Below are positions 1 to 5,316 of a stretch of DNA of 5,316 nt, piece by piece. Every line of letters begins with the position of its first letter. Positions within the stretch are counted from its first letter, which is position 1. The DNA lies in the NCBI GenBank assembly GCA_025934545.1, contig JAICXV010000221.1, positions 1-5,316 on the forward strand, in the 5' to 3' direction. Position numbers and translations under genes: made by a program. Under the pieces are notes generated by a model. That model saw nothing but the letters and a program-made list of their open reading frames with translations. It did not search any database and was not told the origin of the DNA. The DNA is from Verrucomicrobiia bacterium (GTDB taxonomy: Bacteria; Verrucomicrobiota; Verrucomicrobiia; Limisphaerales; Palsa-1400).

Positions 1-828
1 CGTGGCGTGGATATCGTCGCGGTAACGTTCCAATAATGCGGCACGCGTTTCGGGCCGAAGCGGCGGTGGCTTGCCGGGACGAATCCCGCGCAGCAGAATC
101 GCATCGCGCTCTTCTTTTGTCGGCTGGTCGCCAATCATTTTGTTATTCAATTTGCGCAGCCAGAATTGCACCGTGGGATGAATCACTCTAACGCTCGGAT
201 TCGACACTTCCTCCGTGGCACGATGGGAACCGATTCCAAGAAATTGCCGAACAGTCGCGTAGTCGTCTTTTACCCCGGCGAGTAATTCTTCGAAGGTCAT
301 CACTAAAACGTTTCCCCTGAATAAATCGAAGTAACGCTTCACTTGTTCCGAATAAAGCCCGGCTCGGAAATAAAGGTAGTTGTAGTAATACTGCGGTTCC
401 CAGTAGTTCGGGATCTTCTTTCGCGACCGACGTTCTTCAGCGGCCAGCGCTTTCTCAAATGAAGACACGTATTCGTATCCATCTTGCACCATCCAGCAAT
501 ACATCGAGTAAGCGCGGTCGGCGGGATTGCGCAGGATAATGATAATCTTCGAATCGGGGTTGTATCGGCAGATGTTGCCGGCCGCTGATGGATCGGACAA
601 ATATGCGGTCGACGCTTCTCCAATCCAACGTTGCTGCGGCTGGGCTTTATCGAACAACGCAAAGTATTTTTTGGGATCGCGATACCAGTCGAGCAGGTCG
701 GCAAAATGGGACGGTTCCTTATATAAATCCTCCGGCATGAACACTTCAGGATGCCCCTTCAAATAGTCGTAAAGCGTGGTCGTGCCCGATTTGGCCGCGC
801 CGACGATGAAAAAATTAGGCTTGTTCAT
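1..828 (-). CDS. P-loop sulfotransferase (Sulfotransfer_1 type), C-terminus cut by window edge
   Basis: This gene probably transfers sulfate from PAPS to a hydroxyl or amine of a glycan or other small acceptor; the acceptor cannot be read from the sequence. The frame is open from an ATG at 828-826 to the left edge (276 codons). Both PAPS-binding motifs are present. The 5'-phosphosulfate loop is FFIVGAAKSGTTTLYDYL (about residues 6-23, with K13, S14, G15 and T16). The 3'-phosphate motif is IIIILRNPADRAYSMY (about 95-110, with R100 and S108). The NPADRAYS form resembles the heparan-sulfate-type and bacterial carbohydrate sulfotransferases more than cytosolic aryl sulfotransferases. A Tyr-rich stretch and FRAGLYSEQVKRYF follow at about 145-167. 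The last visible residues (LRPETRAALLERYRDDI) match the usual C-terminal helix, so probably only 10-30 residues are missing. There is no signal peptide or membrane segment, which suggests a cytoplasmic enzyme. No clear Shine-Dalgarno precedes the ATG; the P-loop starts six residues in, so no later start is possible. It diverges from the amine oxidase gene. Confidence 0.9.
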   Translation of the reverse strand, partial: MNKPNFFIVGAAKSGTTTLYDYLKGHPEVFMPEDLYKEPSHFADLLDWYRDPKKYFALFDKAQPQQRWIGEASTAYLSDPSAAGNICRYNPDSKIIIILRNPADRAYSMYCWMVQDGYEYVSSFEKALAAEERRSRKKIPNYWEPQYYYNYLYFRAGLYSEQVKRYFDLFRGNVLVMTFEELLAGVKDDYATVRQFLGIGSHRATEEVSNPSVRVIHPTVQFWLRKLNNKMIGDQPTKEERDAILLRGIRPGKPPPLRPETRAALLERYRDDIHAT

Positions 829-840
829 GGCGAGTCGAGC

Positions 841-868
841 AGTGTACGCGGAACGCGGCTGTTGTAAA
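841..868 (-). promoter_or_regulatory. Possible sigma-70 promoter of the sulfotransferase gene
   Basis: On the minus strand, TTTACA (868-863, five of six matches to TTGACA) is followed after 16 bp by TACACT (846-841, four of six matches to TATAAT). Only 12 bp separate the -10 hexamer from the sulfotransferase ATG, so transcription would start about five bases before the start codon and give a nearly leaderless mRNA. That fits the missing Shine-Dalgarno. The spacer is GC-rich and contains two CGCG blocks around GAA (847-857). This is a match by eye only. I found no equally good promoter for the divergent amine oxidase gene in the same 93-bp gap. Confidence 0.35.
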
Positions 869-909
869 AATCAAATTCCATATCTGATGCCAGTCAGTTG
901 CGCAGATGC

Positions 910-917
910 GAGGAAGG
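910..917 (+). promoter_or_regulatory. Ribosome-binding site deciding the amine oxidase start
   Basis: GAGGAAGG lies just upstream of the ATG at 922; its AGGA core (911-914) is seven bases from that ATG. This favours 922 over the in-frame TTG at 898, for which the purine-rich stretch would fall inside the coding region. It also favours 922 over the in-frame ATG at 937, which lies farther away. Confidence 0.5.
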
Positions 918-921
918 CAGG

Positions 922-2220
922 ATGTTACTACCGGGTATGGTCGATGTTCTGGTGATTGGTGCGGGCGCCGCCGGACTGGCGGCGGCAAATGAGCTTTCGC
1001 GCGCGGGTGCGACGGTGAAAATCCTTGAAGCGCGCAAACGAATTGGCGGACGCGTCTGGACCGCGCCGAGCAGCGATCCGTTTGTGCCTTTCGAACTGGG
1101 CGCGGAATTTGTCCACGGCGCGAACGAGACGCTGTGGGATTTCATTCGCAAAGCGCGTCTGGGCATCCGCAAAGTCGCGAACCACCACTGGGCTTATCCG
1201 CCACTGGTCAAACATCCGGAATTTTGGCCTACGATGGAAAAGTGTATTTCCGAAGTCGACCGCAACACGGAAGACAAATCGTTCGACGAGTATTTGTGCG
1301 ACCGCGAGCGACCATGTCGCGATGAATGGATGATTCGTTTGTTTGTAGAAGGCTTTGATGCCGCTGATACGAAAATGATCAGCAGTCATTCGCTGGGCAT
1401 AGCGTCTGAGGACAAAGGTCACACCAAAGCCGCTTGGGTCGAGCGTGGCTATTCCGGGTTGACGCATTGGTTGGCGGCGCGTGCGCGCGAGCGAGGAGTG
1501 GCGATTGAACTGGAGACGCGCGTTCACTCGATTCGGTGGCGGGCACACGATGTCGAAGTCGTCGCCGAGACACCCGATGGTGAAGCAGTTTGGCACGTGC
1601 CGCGCGTCATCATTACTTTGCCGCTGGGAGTGTTGAAGTCAGGTGCAATTTCATTCACGCCCGATCTGCCTTTTGAAACACAACGGGCCATCGACGGAAT
1701 GGAAATGGGCGGGATCGTAAAACTGCTTTTTGAATTCGACCAGGCATTTTGGAAATCGCGATTCGGCACGAAGCATTTTGGATTTGTTCATTCCAAAGAC
1801 GGACCGTTGCGCACATGGTGGTCACGGCCATTTGCACCGATTCTCGTCGGGTGGGCCGGCGGACCAGCGGCGATCGCGATGTCCGACCATGCGGTGATTG
1901 CTGACGCAGCGCTGAAGCAACTGAGTGAGCTTTTCGAAGTTTCAGAAGCAAAGGTGCGAGCGGCGTTGCTACAATGGCGATCGCACAATTGGATTGCCGA
2001 CCCGTTTACGTGCGGTGCTTACAGTTATGCTTCGGTTGGAAACGTTGATGCGCCGCCGAAACTTGCCGAACCGATTGATGACACGTTGTTCTTTGCGGGT
2101 GAAGCGACGAGTTCGATTGCCGACCTCGGGACCGTCCATGGCGCGATCGAAAGTGGGATCCGCGCTGCCCGGTCCATCGTCGTCGCCGAGCACAAATCGA
2201 AAGCACTTTTTCCTTCTTAA
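922..2220 (+). CDS. FAD-dependent amine oxidase (flavin monoamine/polyamine oxidase family)
   Basis: This is a flavoprotein of the amine oxidase superfamily (MAO, polyamine oxidase, LSD1-like), which oxidises amines to imines and passes electrons to O2 or another acceptor. With the ATG at 922 it has 432 residues, normal for the family. The N-terminal Rossmann fold has GAGAAG (13-18), the ribose-binding Glu in LEARKRIGGR (E36), and LGAEFVHG (about 59-66). GGIVKLLFEFDQAFW carries K267 at the place of the conserved active-site lysine next to flavin N5. The C-terminal FAD motif is FAGEATSSIADLGTVHGA (E394 to H406), followed by the last FAD helix. The motif DPFTCGAYSYASVG resembles the polyamine oxidase/LSD1 group. 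I do not see the MAO-A/B pattern for covalent flavin attachment, so FAD is probably non-covalent. No signal peptide is visible, so it is likely cytoplasmic. The substrate is unknown; a simple polyamine or a phenylethylamine-like amine is possible, as is a desaturase/oxidase role in biosynthesis. It lies 30 bp before the sugar aminotransferase and may share its transcript. Confidence 0.92.
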   Translation: MLLPGMVDVLVIGAGAAGLAAANELSRAGATVKILEARKRIGGRVWTAPSSDPFVPFELGAEFVHGANETLWDFIRKARLGIRKVANHHWAYPPLVKHPEFWPTMEKCISEVDRNTEDKSFDEYLCDRERPCRDEWMIRLFVEGFDAADTKMISSHSLGIASEDKGHTKAAWVERGYSGLTHWLAARARERGVAIELETRVHSIRWRAHDVEVVAETPDGEAVWHVPRVIITLPLGVLKSGAISFTPDLPFETQRAIDGMEMGGIVKLLFEFDQAFWKSRFGTKHFGFVHSKDGPLRTWWSRPFAPILVGWAGGPAAIAMSDHAVIADAALKQLSELFEVSEAKVRAALLQWRSHNWIADPFTCGAYSYASVGNVDAPPKLAEPIDDTLFFAGEATSSIADLGTVHGAIESGIRAARSIVVAEHKSKALFPS

Positions 2221-2243
2221 TTTTTACGTCTTAATCCTTAATT
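2216..2243 (+). repeat. Degenerate 7-bp tandem repeat (CTTAATY) at the gene junction
   Basis: Four consecutive 7-bp units read CTTAATT (2216-2222), TTTACGT (2223-2229, keeping only the central TTA), CTTAATC (2230-2236) and CTTAATT (2237-2243). The first unit contains the TAA stop of the amine oxidase. The last ends seven bases before the aminotransferase ATG. The block is AT-rich against GC-richer flanks, has no Shine-Dalgarno and forms no evident hairpin. The period is seen directly; any function is unknown. Confidence 0.55.
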
Positions 2244-2250
2244 GTCCTCG

Positions 2251-3342
2251 ATGGAGTTTATCGATTTGAAGACGCAATATCGGCGGTATCAGGCCGAGAT
2301 TGATGCGCGCATTAAAAAAGTCCTCGAACACGGCCAATACATTCTCGGTCCCGAAAACACCGAACTGGAAGAGACGCTCGCGAAGTATACCAACACACGT
2401 CATTGCCTGACGGTGGCGAGCGGAACGGATTCACTGGAAATTGCCTTACGCGCTTTGAACATAGGACCCGGCGACGAAGTCATTACGGTTCCCTTCACTT
2501 GGATCAGCACTGCGGAAGTGATTCTGCTCGTCGGCGCAAAACCTGTTTTTATCGACATCGAACCGGACACTTACAATATCGATATTTCGAAAATCGAAGC
2601 GGCCATCACGCCCCGGACCAAAGCGATCATTCCCGTCAGTTTGTTTGGCCAAACGCCCGACTGCGATGCCATCAACCGCATCGCCGCCAAACACAATATC
2701 ACGGTGATCGAAGATGCCGCGCAGAGTTTTGGCGCGACGCAAAACGGCAAACGAAGTTGTGGGGTGACGAAAATTTCCAGCACGAGTTTCTTTCCCGCAA
2801 AACCGCTTGGCTGTTACGGCGAAGGCGGCGCGCTCTTTACCAGCGACGACGAAATGGCCGATCGCATGCGCGCCATTCGCAATCACGGCGGATTGAAACG
2901 ACATCATCATCCGCTCGTCGGCATGAATGGTCGCTTCGACGCGATTCAAGCGGCGGTGCTGTTGGCGAAATGGCCGCATTTCGATGAAGAAGTGCAGGCG
3001 CGCAACCGCATTGGCGCGCGTTATTCCGAGAAGTTGAAAAACTGCTGCGTGACGCCGAAAATCCAAAAGGGCAATACGCACGTTTACGCGCAGTATACAA
3101 TCCGCGTTCCAAACCGCGAAGACGTGGCGCAAAAACTAAAAGGCAAGGGTATCCCGACGGCCGTTTACTATCCAAAATGTATCCATGAGCAGCCCGTGTT
3201 CGCGCCGTTCGGTTACAAGCACGGTGATTTCGCGGTGTCTGAAAAAGCGGCGGATGAAGTGCTCAGCCTTCCGATGCATCCGTTCCTGAGCGAGAAGGAT
3301 CAGGATTTTATCGTCAGCGCGGTGCAGGAAGCCGTGCGATAA
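2251..3342 (+). CDS. wbpE: DegT/DnrJ/EryC1/StrS PLP aminotransferase, WbpE-like (UDP-sugar 3-aminotransferase)
   Basis: A PLP-dependent sugar nucleotide aminotransferase that converts a keto-sugar to an amino-sugar, normally with glutamate as donor. Close WbpE/WlbC homologues act on UDP-2-acetamido-2-deoxy-3-oxo-glucuronate on the way to diacetamido-uronic acids of O-antigen. The ATG at 2251 gives 363 residues starting MEFIDLKTQYRRY, the family's usual opening; the TTG at 2242 would only add three residues. Motifs: ASGTDSLEIAL (56-66, phosphate loop), EDAAQSFGA (154-162, with D155 and Q158 contacting PLP), TSFFPAKPLGCYGEGG with the Schiff-base lysine K184, NHGGLKRHHH (211-220), MNGRFDAIQAA (225-235, N226 and R228), VYAQYTIRV (278-286), GIPTAVYYP, and SLPMHP (339-344). 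The RHHH, YAQYT and GIPTAVYYP stretches match my recollection of WbpE much better than of ArnB or DesV-type members. The wbpA/B/D partners are not in the window, so the exact sugar is inferred. There is no clear Shine-Dalgarno, so translation may be coupled to or initiated independently of the gene 30 bp upstream. Confidence 0.9.
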   Translation: MEFIDLKTQYRRYQAEIDARIKKVLEHGQYILGPENTELEETLAKYTNTRHCLTVASGTDSLEIALRALNIGPGDEVITVPFTWISTAEVILLVGAKPVFIDIEPDTYNIDISKIEAAITPRTKAIIPVSLFGQTPDCDAINRIAAKHNITVIEDAAQSFGATQNGKRSCGVTKISSTSFFPAKPLGCYGEGGALFTSDDEMADRMRAIRNHGGLKRHHHPLVGMNGRFDAIQAAVLLAKWPHFDEEVQARNRIGARYSEKLKNCCVTPKIQKGNTHVYAQYTIRVPNREDVAQKLKGKGIPTAVYYPKCIHEQPVFAPFGYKHGDFAVSEKAADEVLSLPMHPFLSEKDQDFIVSAVQEAVR

Positions 3343-3378
3343 AAAAATTGCGGGATGGCGTCGTTTGCCACCATCCCG
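3341..3378 (-). terminator. Intrinsic terminator of the sigma factor gene
   Basis: CGGGATGG (3351-3358) and CCATCCCG (3371-3378) form a perfect 8-bp GC-rich stem around a 12-base loop; an alternative inner pairing TGGC (3356-3359) with GCCA (3367-3370) is possible. Read on the minus strand, the hairpin starts about 25 bases after the sigma stop codon and is followed by CAA and seven Ts (3347-3341), a textbook rho-independent layout. An outer ATTG/CAAT pair (3347-3350 with 3382-3385) could extend it. On the plus strand no T-run follows, so its use for the aminotransferase transcript is doubtful. The A-run overlaps the last two bases of the aminotransferase stop codon TAA (3340-3342). Confidence 0.75.
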
Positions 3379-3402
3379 AATCAATTCTCCACCTCCGTGA
3401 CG

Positions 3403-4398
3403 TTACTCGACGACGACAGTCTCGAGTTTTTCAATTTTCCGACGCAATTTCGCCATCGCCATTTCTTGGATTTGGCGGATGCGCTCGCGCGTGACGCCGA
3501 ATTTTTCGCCCAATTGTTCAAGCGTTTGTTCGTCGCCACCATCGAGGCCGAACCGTTGCCGCAAGATTGCTTGCTCGCGCTTGTCCAGGCTCGGCAACAG
3601 ATCATGGATCATGTCCACGTTCGTTTTGCCTTCCAACTCCTGGTAAGGCGTGCCGGCATTGGCGTCGGGAACGACGTCGGCAATTTTCGTATCGTCGCTA
3701 TCCGAAATCGGCGCGTCCAGTGACTGCGGGCGCACGGATGCCTTGCGATATTGCGCGACGCGTTTCGCCGGCAAATCGACTTCCGCGCCCACTTCTTCAT
3801 CAGAAGGCTCGCGGCCAAACACGTCCTGCAACTTCGCTTCCGCGCGACGGATGTGCAGCAATTTGTCCACGACGTGCACTGGCAAACGAATCGTTTTCGA
3901 TTGGTTCGCGAGCGCGCGTTTGATCGCTTGCTTGATCCACCACGCGGCGTAAGTCGACAGCTTGGCGCCTTTGCGCGGGTTAAAGCGTTCGACGCCTTTC
4001 ATCAATCCGATGTTGCCTTCGTTGATGAGGTCCAACAGCGGCACGCCGTAATTTTCGTAATCGCGCGCAATCTTCACGACCAGGCGCAAGTTGGCCTTGA
4101 TCATTTGTTCGCGCGCGGCTTTGTCGCCTTTGCGGATGCGCTTGGCCAATTCGTTTTCTTCCTTACGCGTCAGTAATTTTGTTTCGCCGACTTCGCGCAT
4201 GTACAGATTATAAGCGTCATGCGAATAGCTGGCGTCAGGTACATCGGTCACGACGGCGCGGCGTTCCACACGCGGCGCTTTTTCGATGGCGACATTACCC
4301 GTTTCAGTTTTCAGCACCTTAACCTCGATAGAAGTGGGCCGCGCGGAGCGACGCGCCCTACCGGGATGGATGCGGGGTCTGCTCAACTTCGTTTTCAT
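3403..4398 (-). CDS. RNA polymerase sigma factor, sigma-70 family (RpoD/SigA-type, short form)
   Basis: A sigma-70 family factor that directs core RNA polymerase to promoters; 331 residues from the ATG at 4398, which has a good Shine-Dalgarno. Residues 1-57 are poorly conserved and very basic at the start. Region 1.2 is DAYNLYMREVGETKLLTRKEE (starting at 61). Region 2 runs from about 88, with LLDLINEGNIGLMKGVERF (121-139) and region 2.3-2.4 TYAAWWIKQAIKRAL (149-163) plus IRLPVHV (170-176). Region 3 covers about 177-250. Region 4.2 is a helix-turn-helix, TLEQLGEKFGVTRERIRQI (292-310), keeping R304, E305, R308 and Q309, the counterparts of E. coli R584, E585, R588 and Q589, so TTGACA-like -35 recognition is expected. 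In region 2.4, Q157 (E. coli Q437) is kept but K160 replaces T440. Region 1.1 and the large non-conserved insert of RpoD are absent, so it could be the primary factor of its lineage or a group 2 (RpoS-like) one; the window cannot decide. It follows the efflux gene by 37 bp and ends in a hairpin terminator. Confidence 0.95.
   Translation of the reverse strand: MKTKLSRPRIHPGRARRSARPTSIEVKVLKTETGNVAIEKAPRVERRAVVTDVPDASYSHDAYNLYMREVGETKLLTRKEENELAKRIRKGDKAAREQMIKANLRLVVKIARDYENYGVPLLDLINEGNIGLMKGVERFNPRKGAKLSTYAAWWIKQAIKRALANQSKTIRLPVHVVDKLLHIRRAEAKLQDVFGREPSDEEVGAEVDLPAKRVAQYRKASVRPQSLDAPISDSDDTKIADVVPDANAGTPYQELEGKTNVDMIHDLLPSLDKREQAILRQRFGLDGGDEQTLEQLGEKFGVTRERIRQIQEMAMAKLRRKIEKLETVVVE
4334..4361. 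repeat. GC-rich imperfect palindrome inside the sigma N-terminal coding region
   Basis: The plus-strand arm GTGGG-CC-GCGCG (4334-4345) pairs with CGCGC-CCTAC (4352-4361), with a CC bulge, one G-T wobble and the six-base loop GAGCGA. It codes for sigma residues about 13-22 (GRARRSARPT), the least conserved part of the protein. It resembles the short mobile palindromes (REP-like units) that some bacteria scatter between genes and occasionally inside reading frames; that origin is a guess, because only one copy is present here. Confidence 0.4.
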
Positions 4399-4405
4399 AA
4401 TCTTA

Positions 4406-4411
4406 TCCTTT
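4406..4411 (-). promoter_or_regulatory. Ribosome-binding site of the sigma factor gene
   Basis: AAAGGA on the minus strand (4411-4406) sits seven bases before the ATG at 4398. It is the clearest Shine-Dalgarno in the window and fixes the sigma start. The 37-bp gap between the efflux stop and this ATG contains no hairpin or T-run, and I see no convincing -35/-10 pair in it. Confidence 0.65.
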
Positions 4412-4435
4412 AGACGTTGTTAAATTCATTTCCTA

Positions 4436-5316
4436 TCACTTGGCGGTTGTTTGGGTGAAATTCGCATTTTGCGCCAATAACTGGCGGTTATCCCAGCCGC
4501 CGCCCAACGCTTTAATCAGTTGGACAGTAGCGACTTGGCGCTGGCCGGCGAGTTGGGCGTAGGCGCGTTCGGATTGCAAGGCTTCGCGGCTGGCATCAAC
4601 AACCTCGAGGTAATTGACAATGCCGGAGCGATAACGTTCGGTCGCCAATTCGACGGACCGATTTGCGCTGGTGACAGCGCGTCGCTGGGCCGCCGCTTGT
4701 TCGCTCAAAAAGTGCAGGTCCGATAGACTGTTCTCAACATCACCAAACGCGACGAGAACGCGTTGGCGGTAATTCGCCACGGCCTCCTGATATGTGGCTT
4801 TGGAGCGTTGTAAGTTGGCGCGATTGCGGCCACCCGCAAAAATCGGCAACGAGAGACTCGGGCCAACCGACCAGACGCGACTGTCCCAATTGAACAGTGT
4901 GTTAATGTCACCACTGACAAAGCCGCCGGAAGCAGTCAGCGACAGCACCGGGAAAAATGCGGCTTTCGCAACACCGATGCGTGCGTTGGCGGAAGCAAGA
5001 GCGCGTTCGGCTTCAGCGATGTCGGGACGGCGTTCGAGCAATTCGGCGGGCAGTCCCGCAGGGATCGCAGGAGGCGCAGGGTGCCACTTCGAATCATTCA
5101 TTGCGGCGAGCTTGAACGTCGAAGGGTTGGTCCCGGTGAGGATGGCGATGGCATTTTCCAATTCAGCGCGACGCCGCGCGAGGGCGGCAAAGTCGGCTTC
5201 AGTCGTCGCCAATTCCGTTTCAGCCCGTGATACATCAAGGTCGTTGCCGATGCCGCCTTCAAAACGGCTGCGGACCAGGCGCACTTGTTCTTTGCGCAGA
5301 TCGACGGTGCCGCGGA
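4436..5316 (-). CDS. Outer-membrane efflux protein, TolC/OprM (NodT) family, N-terminus cut by window edge
   Basis: This is the outer-membrane channel of a tripartite efflux system, working with a periplasmic adaptor and an inner-membrane pump, usually RND type. The frame is open from the right edge to the TGA at 4438-4436, giving 293 codons with the stop; a GTG at 5284 is internal, since the reading continues upstream as VDLRKEQ with no break. Visible motifs: RFEGGIGNDLDVSRAETEL (end of the first OEP repeat), LLERRPDIAEAERALASANA and IGVAKAAFFPVLSLTASGG (the NodT/OprM signature opening the second repeat), SVGPSLSLPIFAGGRNRANL (end of the second barrel hairpin and start of the long helix), and ERYRSGIVNYLEVVDASREAL. 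Typical members are about 450-500 residues, so roughly 160-200 are missing, including the signal peptide and any lipobox cysteine. The substrate cannot be inferred. Such genes normally close an adaptor-pump-channel operon; here the sigma gene follows in the same direction after 37 bp. Confidence 0.93.
   Translation of the reverse strand, partial: RGTVDLRKEQVRLVRSRFEGGIGNDLDVSRAETELATTEADFAALARRRAELENAIAILTGTNPSTFKLAAMNDSKWHPAPPAIPAGLPAELLERRPDIAEAERALASANARIGVAKAAFFPVLSLTASGGFVSGDINTLFNWDSRVWSVGPSLSLPIFAGGRNRANLQRSKATYQEAVANYRQRVLVAFGDVENSLSDLHFLSEQAAAQRRAVTSANRSVELATERYRSGIVNYLEVVDASREALQSERAYAQLAGQRQVATVQLIKALGGGWDNRQLLAQNANFTQTTAK

Noticed and set aside
862..886. Plus-strand promoter TTGTAA / TATCTG for the amine oxidase
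   Set aside because: The spacer would be only 13 bp and the -10 match is poor.
885..897. Small inverted repeat CTGA/TCAG in the divergent intergenic region as an operator
   Set aside because: Arms of only four bases are expected by chance.
898..921. TTG start for the amine oxidase eight codons upstream
   Set aside because: The GAGGAAGG site would fall inside this extension, and it correctly precedes the ATG at 922; the extra residues match nothing in the family.
928..1596. Long minus-strand open frame (222 codons) opposite the amine oxidase
   Set aside because: It is antisense to a gene with clear FAD motifs. Its translation is rich in Arg, Ala and Phe without any recognisable domain, as expected for a complementary-frame shadow.
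2242..2250. TTG start for the aminotransferase
   Set aside because: It adds only three residues before MEFIDLKTQY, the canonical family opening, and has no ribosome-binding site.
2446..3132. Minus-strand open frame of 228 codons opposite the aminotransferase
   Set aside because: It lies entirely within the WbpE-like gene and shows no family motif; the plus-strand frame has the complete PLP motif set.
3751..4176. Plus-strand open frame of 141 codons opposite the sigma gene
   Set aside because: It is a complement of conserved sigma regions 2-3; the Phe/Arg/Asp-rich translation has no domain and no ribosome-binding site was seen.
5282..5284. GTG as the real start of the efflux protein
   Set aside because: The frame stays open to the window edge with family-like sequence upstream, and a start here would remove the signal peptide and the first OEP repeat.

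Overview
The window holds five protein-coding genes of an ordinary Gram-negative-type chromosome, with moderate GC content by eye. Two genes are cut by the window edges. From left to right: a partial P-loop sulfotransferase (minus strand), a flavin-containing amine oxidase (plus), a DegT/WbpE-type PLP sugar aminotransferase (plus), an RpoD/SigA-type sigma-70 family sigma factor (minus), and the C-terminal two thirds of a NodT/OprM-type outer-membrane efflux protein (minus). The outer-membrane channel implies a diderm bacterium. The style of the sigma factor (short, region 2.4 of the 'WWIKQAIKRAL' type) together with the uneven use of Shine-Dalgarno sites makes me think of the Verrucomicrobiota/PVC group. 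This is recollection of family style, not a computed placement.

Layout: the sulfotransferase and the amine oxidase diverge from a 93-bp intergenic region (829-921). That region has a plausible minus-strand promoter placed so close to the sulfotransferase start that the mRNA would be almost leaderless, and a GAGGAAGG ribosome-binding site before the amine oxidase. The amine oxidase and the aminotransferase lie head to tail, 30 bp apart, probably on one transcript. The junction is a degenerate 7-bp tandem repeat (CTTAATY) that includes the first gene's stop codon. The aminotransferase converges on the sigma gene, and the 60-bp gap holds a strong hairpin whose A-tract overlaps the aminotransferase stop codon. 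It works as an intrinsic terminator for the minus-strand sigma transcript. The sigma gene follows the efflux gene by only 37 bp with no terminator between them, so read-through from an efflux operon is possible.

Functionally, the left half (sulfotransferase, sugar aminotransferase) points to synthesis or decoration of a surface polysaccharide or other glycan. The amine oxidase in between has no assigned substrate. The right half is the tail of a probable RND-type (or MFP-dependent) efflux operon plus a sigma factor. I see no RNA gene, CRISPR array, insertion sequence, phage gene or recognisable novel multi-gene system. The points most worth a second look are a GC-rich imperfect palindrome inside the sigma N-terminal coding region, the period-7 repeat at the amine oxidase/aminotransferase junction, and a lysine at a promoter-reading position of sigma region 2.4.
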